Part shown: positions 55,859 to 64,000 of the stretch, in pieces
How positions within the stretch are numbered: the stretch's first letter is position 1
Layout: each line of letters begins with the position of its first letter
From: Marinobacter sp. es.042
Lineage (GTDB): Bacteria > Pseudomonadota > Gammaproteobacteria > Pseudomonadales > Oleiphilaceae
Direction of reading: 5' to 3'
Length of the DNA: 64,000 nt
Assembly: GCF_900188315.1 (NCBI RefSeq)
Contig: NZ_LT897781.1
Span: 2,294,001 to 2,358,000 of the forward strand
Translations under genes and position numbers: made by a program
The notes under the pieces: generated by a model
The model's input: only the letters and a program-made list of their open reading frames with translations
What the model was told of the DNA's origin: nothing
Databases searched by the model: none

Positions 55859-57598
55859 CTACCCTCGCTCTCCGGATGCAGAAGCAGCCATTTCGGCCTC
55901 TCCCACTTCCAGTTCAGGCTTCACATTCAACAGTCGCAGTGCGTCACTCATTACTCGTGAGAATACTGGCGCGGCCACTTCACCACCGTAGTATTCTCCG
56001 GACTGCGGCGCATCAACGGCCACAACCGTAACCAGCCTGGGGTTATCAATAGGCGCCATACCGGCAAAAATCGCCTTGTACTGGCTATCCTCGTAACCCT
56101 GGGCCCCAACAAGATGAACGGTCCCGGTCTTGCCGCCGGCCGAGTAGAATCCCGGCTGGGCCCGCTTTCCAGTACCCTCTGAAACAGCCTGACGCAGCAT
56201 ATTGCGAACCTGGAGGCTGACTTGCTCCGAAAGCACTCGCTGCCCCTCTGGCTTCTTGTCCTGCCGGACCAGGCTCAGGGGATAGCGCACGCCACCATTG
56301 GCGATCACCATATAGGCCTGGGCCAGTTGAAGAGCGTTCACGCTCATACCGTATCCGTAGGACAGTGTCGCCTCTTCCACGGGGCGCCACTTGGGTGGCG
56401 ATGGCAATACGCCCACGGCTTCGCCGGGAAAACCGATCCCCGTTGGCTGGCCAAGCCCCAGACGGGCGTAGAGATCGCGAATCACATCGCCGCCAAGGTC
56501 GGTAGCAATCCGGCTGATTCCAACGTTGCTGGATTTGACGATGATCTCGGTCATATCCATGACGCCATAGTTGCGATGATCCCGGATGGTGAAACGACCG
56601 AAACGTCGAAAACCCGGGTTGGTATCAATGGTGCTGTTAACCGAGTAGCTGCCGGATTCCAGAGCAGCCGCCATGGTGATCGGCTTCATGGTTGAGCCTG
56701 GCTCGAACAGGTCGGTGATAGCCTTGTTGCGAAGATTTTGCGCTGCGAGCTGACTGCGGTCATTGGGGTTATAGGACCCCTGGTTGACCATCGCCAGGAC
56801 CTCACCGCTATCCACGTCGAGCATGACCAGCGTACCCCCTCTGGCATTATGAGCCGCCACGACAGCCTTGAGTTCCCGGTAAGCCAGGTACTGGAGGCGC
56901 AGGTCGATGCTGAGGGCGAGATTCTGGCCGGGACTGGCATCGCGAATCAGGGTCAGATCCTTGATAATCCGGCCACGGTTGTCTTTCAGGACCCGCTTCC
57001 GGCCGGTTTCACCGGACAGCCACTGGTTGTAGGCGAGCTCGATCCCTTCCTGCCCGCGCTCGTCGATGTCGGTAAAGCCCACAACGTGAGCGGTCACTTC
57101 GCCTGCGGGGTAATAGCGACGGTACTCCTGACGGGTGTATATCCCGTCAATCTCCAATTCGAGAACCTTTCTGGCCAGATCCGGCTGAACCTTGCGGCGC
57201 AGATAGATGAATTCCCGCCCGGAGTATTCTTCAAGACGCCGCCGGAGAGAGGCTTCATTGATATCGAGCAGCCGCGCAAGGTTGGTGAGTCGCGCCTCGG
57301 AGGGATCGGCTTCAGAAGGATTCGCCCAGATGGTCTGCACTGGCGTACTGACGGCGAGAGGCTCGTCATAACGATCGGTGACAACACCACGATGAGCATC
57401 AATACTCTCAACCCGGATCGTACGGACATCACCCTGCTTGCGCAGAAAATCATTATCCACGACGTGGAGGTCGACCAGGCGCCAGCCAAGAACACCCACC
57501 ACCAGGAGAAAGACGCCCACGACGGAGCCAAAACGCCAGGCTGCCAGCCCGGACGCCAAACGCTGCCCCCATGTTGTCTTCTTTCCCTGATCGGACAC
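55859..57598 (-). CDS. ftsI: Septal penicillin-binding protein 3 (FtsI)
   Basis: FtsI is the class B transpeptidase of the divisome, partner of FtsW. I choose the GTG at 57598 because AGGG lies eight bases ahead; a GTG at 57607 is in frame but abuts the same site. About 579 residues: a membrane helix (about 25-45), the RGVVTDRYDEPLA pedestal motif, and a transpeptidase domain with STMK (Ser near residue 302), SSN in KSSNVGI and KTGTVHLV. Cytoplasmic tail short. It is 25-35 bases from ftsL. Confidence 0.96.
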   Translation of the reverse strand: MSDQGKKTTWGQRLASGLAAWRFGSVVGVFLLVVGVLGWRLVDLHVVDNDFLRKQGDVRTIRVESIDAHRGVVTDRYDEPLAVSTPVQTIWANPSEADPSEARLTNLARLLDINEASLRRRLEEYSGREFIYLRRKVQPDLARKVLELEIDGIYTRQEYRRYYPAGEVTAHVVGFTDIDERGQEGIELAYNQWLSGETGRKRVLKDNRGRIIKDLTLIRDASPGQNLALSIDLRLQYLAYRELKAVVAAHNARGGTLVMLDVDSGEVLAMVNQGSYNPNDRSQLAAQNLRNKAITDLFEPGSTMKPITMAAALESGSYSVNSTIDTNPGFRRFGRFTIRDHRNYGVMDMTEIIVKSSNVGISRIATDLGGDVIRDLYARLGLGQPTGIGFPGEAVGVLPSPPKWRPVEEATLSYGYGMSVNALQLAQAYMVIANGGVRYPLSLVRQDKKPEGQRVLSEQVSLQVRNMLRQAVSEGTGKRAQPGFYSAGGKTGTVHLVGAQGYEDSQYKAIFAGMAPIDNPRLVTVVAVDAPQSGEYYGGEVAAPVFSRVMSDALRLLNVKPELEVGEAEMAASASGERG

Positions 57599-57632
57599 GT
57601 CGATCACCCTGAATCGTTGTTGTTCTCGTTGA

Positions 57633-58037
57633 TTACCGGCTGGTAACCGGCGACATCAGTGGCACCAGCACAATATCCTGACGCCCCGGCACCACCATGC
57701 CGAAACGCTCAGCCGCCAGATTTTCGACCCGGCTATGAGCGCTTAACGCACTCTGCTCGAGCAGAAGCTGGCTCCATTCGCTCTGATAACGGTCGCGTTC
57801 GGACTGAAGTTGCGACAGCGTGTTGAAAAGCTCCCGGTTCTCGTGGGCGCTGACCACCACGCCAATAGAGGAAGCCAGCAACACGGCTACCAGACCGAGC
57901 GAGACAAGCACCTTGCCCTGCTTCGTGGCAGCGAAAACCTGCCTTGAGATACGGACCGCGGTTGCAACACCGTCCCGGACCTTCTGCTTGTTGAGCTTCG
58001 CCGTTTTTACCGGCTCTTCAATGGCAACAGCGCCCAT
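57633..58037 (-). CDS. ftsL: Cell division protein FtsL
   Basis: FtsL forms the FtsQLB complex that activates FtsWI. 134 residues, of which about 45 form a cytoplasmic tail, one helix (LVSLGLVAVLLASSIGVVV core, about 43-62) and a periplasmic coiled coil (NTLSQLQSERDRYQSEWSQL) ending in the AAERFGMVVPG motif. Its tail is longer than in E. coli. Located between rsmH and ftsI; two bases after the rsmH stop. Confidence 0.95.
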   Translation of the reverse strand: MGAVAIEEPVKTAKLNKQKVRDGVATAVRISRQVFAATKQGKVLVSLGLVAVLLASSIGVVVSAHENRELFNTLSQLQSERDRYQSEWSQLLLEQSALSAHSRVENLAAERFGMVVPGRQDIVLVPLMSPVTSR

Positions 58038-58039
58038 GG

Positions 58040-59023
58040 TTACGCGCTCCCCTGCGAGTTTTTCCTGATATCGGTGCGTTCGAGCACCCGCATGACTGCG
58101 CTGCGGGCACGTACGTTGTCACTTACTTCTTCGGCGCCGGCCTTGCTGGCTTTGCCAACGAGCCGGAAGTCCGAGGCTTCCTGTTCCGCGGTTACAGGCA
58201 CTCCCTTGGGCAGCTGTGGCCCGCGCGCCAGATCCCTCATGAACCGCTTGACCAACCGGTCTTCCAGCGAATGAAAACTGATGACCACCAGACGCCCTCC
58301 CGGAGCGAGGTGGTCAACAGCAGACTGAAGACCCACTTCCAGATCTTCCAGCTCCCGGTTGATGAAAATCCGGATTGCCTGAAAGGTCCGGGTAGCCGGA
58401 TGCTTGTGCTTTTCCTTTTTCGGGACCGCCTCGCTAACCAACTCTGCCAACTGGCGAGTGGTTTCGACCGGCGCTTCCTGCCGACGCTCGACCAGTAGCC
58501 GGGCAATACGCCGCGAGAATTTCTCCTCGCCGTAACGGAAAATCACGTTTGCGATATCCGACTCGTCCGCTGTTGCAAGCCATTCGGCGGCACTGGGCGA
58601 TTGTTCGGTATTCATGCGCATATCCAGTGGACCATCACGCATGAAACTGAATCCACGGGAGGCATCATCAAGCTGCGGCGATGACACGCCGAGATCCAAC
58701 AACACACCATTCACTGTCTGCCAACCCTGACCGACCACCGCAGCGCCCAGCTCCGCAAAAGAACCGTGGAAACTGTGGAACCGGTTATCCAGGGCTTCCA
58801 ATTCCTTTGCCGCGCGTATCGCCTCGGGATCCTTGTCGATACCCAGCAACCGCGCTGACGGGCCGAGGCGACCCAGAATGAGGCGGCTGTGACCACCCCG
58901 TCCAAAGGTGCCATCCACGTAATAACCGTCGGGGTCGTTGACCAGATAGTCGACCGCCGAATCCAGGAGCACCGAGCGATGCGAGTACGCCGCCCCGGCC
59001 TCCTGGTTGCGATCGGTGGTCAT
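58040..59023 (-). CDS. rsmH: 16S rRNA C1402 N4-methyltransferase
   Basis: RsmH (MraW) methylates cytosine 1402 at the ribosomal P site. 327 residues; [16 protein letters not shown] (SAM loop), [19 protein letters not shown], the NTEQSP segment and [14 protein letters not shown] are all present. The ATG overlaps the mraZ stop by four bases. Confidence 0.98.
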   Translation of the reverse strand: MTTDRNQEAGAAYSHRSVLLDSAVDYLVNDPDGYYVDGTFGRGGHSRLILGRLGPSARLLGIDKDPEAIRAAKELEALDNRFHSFHGSFAELGAAVVGQGWQTVNGVLLDLGVSSPQLDDASRGFSFMRDGPLDMRMNTEQSPSAAEWLATADESDIANVIFRYGEEKFSRRIARLLVERRQEAPVETTRQLAELVSEAVPKKEKHKHPATRTFQAIRIFINRELEDLEVGLQSAVDHLAPGGRLVVISFHSLEDRLVKRFMRDLARGPQLPKGVPVTAEQEASDFRLVGKASKAGAEEVSDNVRARSAVMRVLERTDIRKNSQGSA

Positions 59024-59472
59024 AGGGAAAGCGCCTCCATCTCGGGCGGCATGTCTTCGTCATCAGAGGATTCATCCAGCCAGGCAAACCAGCGCTCTTC
59101 ACTCCAGAGCTCGAGCTTCTTGCCTTGCCCGATCAACATCAGCTTTTTCTCCAGATGGGCATAGCTTCTGAGGGTTGGCGGAATCAGAATGCGCCCGGCC
59201 GAATCCAGCTCCATGGGCGCAGCATTACCCAGAATCAGACGCTGCAGCCGCCGGGCCGCCTTATTCATGTTGGGAAGCGCCTCGATCTTGGGCCGCAGAA
59301 CTTCCCACTCGGGCTCTGGATAGACCAGCAGGCACCGCTCCTCGTCAGCGTTTGCTGTCAATACAATGCGCCCGCCACAGGCCTGCGCGAGCTCTTCGCG
59401 CACCTTGGAGGGGATCGCCAGGCGACCCTTCGCATCCATATTGATGGCATGACTGCCGAGAAAATTACTCAT
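59020..59472 (-). CDS. mraZ: Transcriptional regulator MraZ
   Basis: MraZ is an AbrB-fold DNA-binding protein that in E. coli represses its own dcw promoter. 150 residues with two MraZ repeats, each with the DxxxR signature: [16 protein letters not shown] (about 10-25) and [14 protein letters not shown] (about 93-106). It starts the dcw cluster, and its leader contains four GTGG repeats ten bases apart, the expected operator. Confidence 0.97.
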   Translation of the reverse strand: MSNFLGSHAINMDAKGRLAIPSKVREELAQACGGRIVLTANADEERCLLVYPEPEWEVLRPKIEALPNMNKAARRLQRLILGNAAPMELDSAGRILIPPTLRSYAHLEKKLMLIGQGKKLELWSEERWFAWLDESSDDEDMPPEMEALSL

Positions 59473-59498
59473 TTACGCTATCTCTGGGTGCCCGATAT

Positions 59499-59532
59499 CC
59501 ACAAAAAACCACTAGAAACCACTTTTTCCCAC
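59499..59532 (-). promoter_or_regulatory. Four tandem MraZ-type boxes (operator)
   Basis: On the minus strand GTGG occurs four times at exact ten-base spacing (complement CCAC at 59499, 59509, 59519 and 59529): GTGGG, GTGGT, GTGGT, GTGGA, each followed by five A/T-rich bases. MraZ of E. coli binds TGGGN repeats with five-base spacers, so this is the expected operator. It lies just downstream of the mraZ -10. Confidence 0.8.
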
Positions 59533-59540
59533 TTCTGCAC

Positions 59541-59569
59541 ACTATAGAAACACGCAATACACAATGCAA
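59541..59569 (-). promoter_or_regulatory. dcw cluster promoter
   Basis: Minus-strand TTGCAT (59564-59569) and TATAGT (59541-59546) are 17 bases apart, putting the start of transcription near 59534, right at the first MraZ box. The rest of the gap to rnpB (59570-59778) is A/T-rich and I see no gene in it. Confidence 0.75.
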
Positions 59570-59778
59570 GCGCCGCAAACAGCGCCACACTTGCAAAAGT
59601 TCCTTTTATGACAAGAGGTTACAGCGGCGGATTCGATGAAATGGTGAGATTACGGAAAAGAAAAGAAGTAAAATCAAATACCTGCAAAAAAGTCTGAAGA
59701 CTGCAAGTGAGGTTTAAGATTTTTTGGCTATAAAGGACATCTGTTGAGAATGACGAATGTCACAGGAAGGGAAAAAAG

Positions 59779-60124
<346 letters not shown>

Positions 60125-60130
60125 GGCGAG

Positions 60131-60159
60131 ACAATACTCCTGCGCCCAGAGCCTTGCAA
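60131..60159 (-). promoter_or_regulatory. rnpB promoter
   Basis: Minus-strand TTGCAA (60154-60159) and TATTGT (60131-60136) are separated by exactly 17 bases; the RNA would start about seven bases on, at the base of P1. It lies in the short gap after the rsmI stop. Confidence 0.8.
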
Positions 60160-60177
60160 GGGAAAACGCCACTGTAC

Positions 60178-61074
60178 TCAGCTGTCTTTGAGCGCCAGTG
60201 CGCGCTGGTACAGCTCATTTTTCGACAGACCGGTCAGCTCCGACGCCATTTTGGCGACCTTCTTCACCGGAAGCTCTGCCAGCAAAACCCGAATTACACG
60301 ATCTACATCCATGGTAGCCGCGTCATTATTACCGGGTTGCGCCATCGCACCTCGAACCATGACCACGAACTCCCCCCGGGTTCCGTGGGGATCCTGCTCC
60401 AACTCTGCCAGAACCTCCGCAACCGAACCGGAATAGAAGGTTTCGAAGGTCTTGGTGATTTCCCGCCCCAGAACCATCTCACGATCATCGCCGAGCACCT
60501 CGGCAATGTCCCGCACCGATTCCAGAATCCTGTGAGGGGATTCATAGAACACCAGAGTAGCCGTTTCACTGGCCAACGGTTCAAGACTGGCCCTGCGACC
60601 CGAGCGCTTGGCAGGCAGAAACCCCACATACAGAAAGCGGTCCGTCGGCAGGCCGGCCGCGCTCAGAGCCACCACCAGTGCACAGGGACCCGGAATCGGG
60701 CTCACCCGATACCCCGCAGCCCTGGCGTCTCGCACCAGCACGTACCCTGGATCGGAGATAAGCGGTGTACCGGCATCGGAGATCAGCGCCACATCGCGCC
60801 CGGCCTTAAGCTCAGCGAGGATACCGGCAGCGCGATCTTTTTCGTTGTGGTCATGCAATGCGATCATTCGTTTCTGAATGCCCAGATGGCTCAATAGCCG
60901 GCCACTGTGGCGCGTATCCTCTGCCGCGACCACATCAACGTGGGCCAGGGTCCGGGTTGCTCTTGGCGACAGATCATCAAGGTTGCCAATCGGGGTGGCA
61001 ACAACATAAAGAGTGCCGCCCAATTCATCCCTGCGGCTATCGGACGACGGGAAATCGCTGACCTCGTTTTTCAA
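60178..61074 (-). CDS. rsmI: 16S rRNA C1402 2'-O-methyltransferase
   Basis: RsmI adds the 2'-O-methyl group to C1402, the same nucleotide methylated by RsmH encoded nearby. 298 residues from a TTG at 61074 with an AGAGG site; no ATG lies near the family start. The tetrapyrrole-methylase-like motifs are TLYVVATPIGNLDDLSPRA, AEDTRHSGRLL, LISDAGTPLISDPGY and FYESPHR. It is divergent from lpoA. Confidence 0.95.
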   Translation of the reverse strand: MKNEVSDFPSSDSRRDELGGTLYVVATPIGNLDDLSPRATRTLAHVDVVAAEDTRHSGRLLSHLGIQKRMIALHDHNEKDRAAGILAELKAGRDVALISDAGTPLISDPGYVLVRDARAAGYRVSPIPGPCALVVALSAAGLPTDRFLYVGFLPAKRSGRRASLEPLASETATLVFYESPHRILESVRDIAEVLGDDREMVLGREITKTFETFYSGSVAEVLAELEQDPHGTRGEFVVMVRGAMAQPGNNDAATMDVDRVIRVLLAELPVKKVAKMASELTGLSKNELYQRALALKDS

Positions 61075-61206
61075 AGCGTGCGCCTCTGTGATGGGGTATC
61101 CGGGAGCGTGACAGTTACGTCATGTGAATTAACCCCGGAGCTGTTAAACTTGCCAGCGTTAGTCTGGCGCTACAAGCCCAATCATCCGGAGTATGTCGAG
61201 CCTGCC

Positions 61207-63078
61207 ATGTTAAAGATCCGCATTCATCAACGAGCCCTGGCCAGCGTATTTACTGCCGCCCTTCTGTCGGCGGGCTGCGCCACCGTGAATCTCGAAACCC
61301 ACGTCGCGCAAACGGCCGACCAGGCCCTCGAGCTTGCCGGCAACGAAGATAATATCGAGACCGCCCAGGCCTACCTCCTCCGGATCGCCAGCAGGTTCCA
61401 GGACCAGGGCAACCACGTGGCAGCACGAACGCTACTCCAAAGTTCGCAACTGGCGCAACCGGCTGCGGGCCTTGGCAACCAGAAACTCCTGCTGGCCATG
61501 GCAAGCGCCAAGGCCCTTGAGGACGAACCCTGGGCAGAGGCGCTTGCCGCCGCACTCACGCCGTCGAGCTTTATCGACTACCCGGCCGACCTGATGGCCC
61601 GGGCCGCCAACCTGCAGGCAGACACTTATGACCTGGCGGGCAAGCCGATGCCTGCTGCCATGACCCTGATCCTGCTGGCCCAGACGGATAACACCGCAGA
61701 TGCGCAACAGATTCATAACCGCATCTGGTCCCTGCTGGAGAAGGTGCCGGGCACCGAGCTGAGCTCGGCCTCTGCCGAAGCGATTGGCTATGAAGCCCAG
61801 GGCTGGCTGGAGCTGGCAAACCTGGTGCGCACTGCGGAAACCGGCATAGACGAGCAGGGCCGACTCATCCGGGGTTGGCAAAACAACTGGCCCGGCCATC
61901 CCGCCGCCCAGGTTCTGCCCTCGGAACTCCAACTTATCGCCACACTGGCGGACAGCCGTCCGGAAAGAATCGCCCTTGCCCTGCCTCTCCAGGGCCCGCT
62001 GGCAACGGCGGGCAAGGCCATCCGGGATGGTTTTCTGGCAGCGTACTACCTGGATGACACTGCTGACCGGGGCAAAACCGACATTCGGATCTTTGATACC
62101 GCCGGCACGTCTTTCAGCGAACTTTACAAGCAGCTATCGGAACAGGATATCGACCTGATTGTCGGCCCCCTGGAAAAAGAGGCACTGGCAGGACTGGGCT
62201 CAATGAACACGCTGCCCGTACCCGCTCTCGGGCTGAATTACCTGCCTGCAGATACCAATCCTGCTGACGGACTTTACCAGTTCGGTCTCTCGGCAGAGGA
62301 CGAGGCCCGGCAAATTGCCGACCGGCTTGCCGCAGAACAGCTGCGCCAGGTTCTGGTGCTTATCCCCGGCGGCGAATGGGGCGATCGCGTTGAGGCTGCA
62401 TTGCTCAAACGCATGGCGTCCCATGAAGGCGTTGCCCTGGATATCGAGCGCTTCTATCGCGAAGACAACCTCAGGGCGGTAACGGCTGACCTGCTGGGCA
62501 TCACCGTTTCCCGCGACCGGGCCATCCAGGTTGAACGCACCATTGGCATGAATGTCGAATTCGAGCCGCGTCGCCGGCAGGATGCCGACGCCATCGTAAT
62601 GGTGGCAGAACCCACTGTTGCGCGGCAATTCAAGCCGCTTTTCGCCTTCTATTTCGGCGGAGACCTGCCTGTGTACTCGCCTTCCATTATCTATGAGGGC
62701 ACACCGGCACCTTCACGGGACCGCGACCTGAACGGCGTTATTTTCACTGATATTCCCTGGGTACTGGGCGACGACAATGAGCTGCGCACGCGAGCCACTG
62801 AGAATCTGCCCGGAACCCGCGGCCAGCCCGGGCGCCTTTTCGCCATGGGCGCCGATGCGTGGCACCTTAGCAAACGCCTGCCGTTGCTGAAACAGGTCGA
62901 AAGCGCCTCGATATCAGGCCAAACAGGTGTCCTGACCATGACGCCCGAGGGCAGCATCCATCGGGAACAACTCTGGGCCCAGTTCCGCAACGGTGCTCCC
63001 GAGTTCATCCCTGAACCGGTAACCGAAGAGGGAGAGATGGAAGGCGCTCAAGAGGAAGCCGCACCCCTCAGCGAATAA
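61207..63078 (+). CDS. lpoA: Penicillin-binding protein activator LpoA
   Basis: LpoA is an outer-membrane lipoprotein that reaches through the wall to activate PBP1A. 623 residues from the ATG at 61207; the frame is open 100 codons further upstream, where it runs antisense to rsmI. The signal peptide ends in the lipobox LSAGC with Cys24. An N-terminal TPR-like helical half (about 30-250) is followed by a periplasmic-binding-protein-like half (IALALPLQGPLATAGKAIRDGF, FDTAGTSFSELY, DLIVGPLEKEA by cores). Ends in an acidic tail. Followed by yraN. Confidence 0.94.
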   Translation: MLKIRIHQRALASVFTAALLSAGCATVNLETHVAQTADQALELAGNEDNIETAQAYLLRIASRFQDQGNHVAARTLLQSSQLAQPAAGLGNQKLLLAMASAKALEDEPWAEALAAALTPSSFIDYPADLMARAANLQADTYDLAGKPMPAAMTLILLAQTDNTADAQQIHNRIWSLLEKVPGTELSSASAEAIGYEAQGWLELANLVRTAETGIDEQGRLIRGWQNNWPGHPAAQVLPSELQLIATLADSRPERIALALPLQGPLATAGKAIRDGFLAAYYLDDTADRGKTDIRIFDTAGTSFSELYKQLSEQDIDLIVGPLEKEALAGLGSMNTLPVPALGLNYLPADTNPADGLYQFGLSAEDEARQIADRLAAEQLRQVLVLIPGGEWGDRVEAALLKRMASHEGVALDIERFYREDNLRAVTADLLGITVSRDRAIQVERTIGMNVEFEPRRRQDADAIVMVAEPTVARQFKPLFAFYFGGDLPVYSPSIIYEGTPAPSRDRDLNGVIFTDIPWVLGDDNELRTRATENLPGTRGQPGRLFAMGADAWHLSKRLPLLKQVESASISGQTGVLTMTPEGSIHREQLWAQFRNGAPEFIPEPVTEEGEMEGAQEEAAPLSE

Positions 63079-63102
63079 CACCAAAGGAGCAAAACAGTCG
63101 CC

Positions 63103-63468
63103 ATGGATGGCACCAAAACCCTGGGTAACCACTTCGAGGGCGTTGCAGCCCGTTACCTCGCCAGTCGGGGCGTCCGGATCATTGAGCGCAATGTCTACAA
63201 TCGCGGCGGCGAGATTGATCTCGTCGGACAGGAAGGTGAAACTCTCGTATTCTTCGAGGTCCGCTATCGGGGCGCTGGCAGCCTTGTAGATCCTGCAAGC
63301 TCCATCAATTACCTCAAACAGAAACGCCTGATTCGCGCAGTCTCGTTTTACCTGCACCGGAACGGGCTCTGGAACAGTCTCTCACGGATAGATGTGGTTG
63401 CCATCAGCCCGGGTACCGTCAAAAAATACCGGGTACAATGGATCAGGAATGCAATTCTGGCAGGATAG
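63103..63468 (+). CDS. yraN: YraN (UPF0102) nuclease-like protein
   Basis: 121 residues of the UPF0102 family with a restriction-endonuclease-like core: RGGEIDLVGQEGETLVFFEVRYR carries the ExD and E-V-R pattern (given by its cores GEIDLV and FEVRYR), followed by KQKRLIRAVSFYL. Function is unknown; a link to DNA repair or uptake has been suggested for the family. It sits between lpoA and the SIS gene as in E. coli yraM-yraN-diaA. Confidence 0.95.
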   Translation: MDGTKTLGNHFEGVAARYLASRGVRIIERNVYNRGGEIDLVGQEGETLVFFEVRYRGAGSLVDPASSINYLKQKRLIRAVSFYLHRNGLWNSLSRIDVVAISPGTVKKYRVQWIRNAILAG

Positions 63469-63479
63469 TGATACCGAAA

Positions 63480-64000
63480 ATGACCGACACCGAACACCAG
63501 ATCAACCAGTGGTTCGCAAGCCATATGGAGCATACCGCGCAGGCCGCGAGTACGGCCGGCCCTGCTATCGAGGAGGTTGCCAATGCCTTCGTGGAAACCC
63601 TGCTCCAGGACGGGAAAATAGTTACCTGCGCCAACGGTAATGCCAACATTCTGGCCCAGTACTTCTGTACCGCTCTTCTGAACCGGTTCGAACAGGACAG
63701 GCCGGCACTGCCCGCCATCAATCTCGGGGCCGACGCAACGACCTATTCGGCCATCTGCCGGGATAACCGTTTCAACGATACCTTCTCCCGCCAGGTGCGG
63801 GCGATTGGCAAACCCGGGGACCTGTTGTTCGTGATCGTCGACGATGGCCACAAAGCTAATCTTATACAGGCTATCCAGGTTGCCCATGATCGGGAAATGA
63901 GTGTTGTGGTTCTGAGTGCCAGGGAGAAATCGGACATAACCTCTTTATTGCATCCGGAAGACCACGAAATCGCCCTGAACGATCTCAGTCCCACGGAGGC
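63480..64000 (+). CDS. diaA: SIS-domain protein, DiaA/phosphoheptose isomerase-like (cut by window edge)
   Basis: 173 residues are visible before the window ends, so the C-terminal helices are missing. Similarity to DiaA, the DnaA-binding tetramer that promotes replication initiation, is clear in NRFEQDRPALPAI and RQVRAIGKPGDLL. The sugar-phosphate loops are changed: CGNGTSA-type becomes CANGNANILA (about 49-58), and the STRGNS loop becomes VDDGHK (about 120-125). An isomerase role is therefore unlikely. Starts 11 bases after the yraN stop. Confidence 0.85.
   Translation, partial: MTDTEHQINQWFASHMEHTAQAASTAGPAIEEVANAFVETLLQDGKIVTCANGNANILAQYFCTALLNRFEQDRPALPAINLGADATTYSAICRDNRFNDTFSRQVRAIGKPGDLLFVIVDDGHKANLIQAIQVAHDREMSVVVLSAREKSDITSLLHPEDHEIALNDLSPTE

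Noticed and set aside
61108..61121. TGAC-N6-GTCA dyad between rsmI and lpoA
   Set aside because: Arms of four bases are expected by chance.
60907..61206. N-terminal extension of the lpoA frame
   Set aside because: These 100 codons run antisense to rsmI; the lipoprotein signal starts at 61207.

Overview
The window looks like a chromosomal segment of a moderately GC-rich marine gammaproteobacterium, most like Marinobacter or a close relative. I infer this from gene order (an uninterrupted mraZ-to-lpxC division and wall cluster, then dciA, an M23 peptidase, secA, argJ and a MutT/ThiE fusion; and the proA-nadD-rsfS-rlmH-mrdA-rodA-rlpA-dacA-ybeD-lipB block) and from the protein sequences. No database search was possible. 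I see no phage, IS element, tRNA, CRISPR array or obvious island; almost all of the window is core genome.

Layout. 1-3.4 kb: start of a membrane sensor gene (cut), a YqaA-like membrane protein overlapping tail-to-tail with an ABC1 kinase, and a complete membrane diguanylate cyclase. 3.4-12.4 kb (minus strand): proA, nadD, rsfS, rlmH, mrdA (PBP2), rodA, rlpA, dacA, ybeD, lipB, i.e. the elongation and septal wall module with lipoate and ribosome factors. 12.5-16 kb (plus): a translationally coupled operon of two six-helix membrane proteins with degenerate GGDEF domains, then a DedA-PAP2 fusion. 16-24.3 kb: LON-domain protein, HDOD protein, ilvD, peptidoglycan-binding-like protein, AI-2E-type permease, two small unknown genes, a haloalkane-dehalogenase-like hydrolase with an Asn at the nucleophile position, and a thioesterase. 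24.4-31 kb: DEAD-box helicase, folA-thyA-lgt, TSUP permease, NRDE protein, xseB-ispA. 31-41.4 kb: dxs, ribA, moaC, mutT-thiE, argJ, secA, M23 peptidase, dciA. 41.4-59.5 kb: the complete dcw cluster (minus strand), led by a promoter followed by four MraZ-type boxes. 59.8-64 kb: RNase P RNA with its promoter, rsmI, then lpoA, yraN and a truncated SIS-domain gene (DiaA-like) on the plus strand.

Functionally, most of the window makes the cell envelope: peptidoglycan precursors (murC-G, ddlB, mraY), synthases and shape/division machinery (PBP2-RodA, FtsI-FtsW, FtsQLAZ), wall trimming (DacA, RlpA, M23), PBP activation (LpoA), lipid A commitment (LpxC), isoprenoid carrier supply (Dxs, IspA), possible carrier recycling (DedA-PAP2), secretion and lipoprotein maturation (SecA, Lgt). 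The most unusual parts are the degenerate GGDEF pair coupled to DedA-PAP2, and the Asp-to-Asn change in the dehalogenase-like protein.
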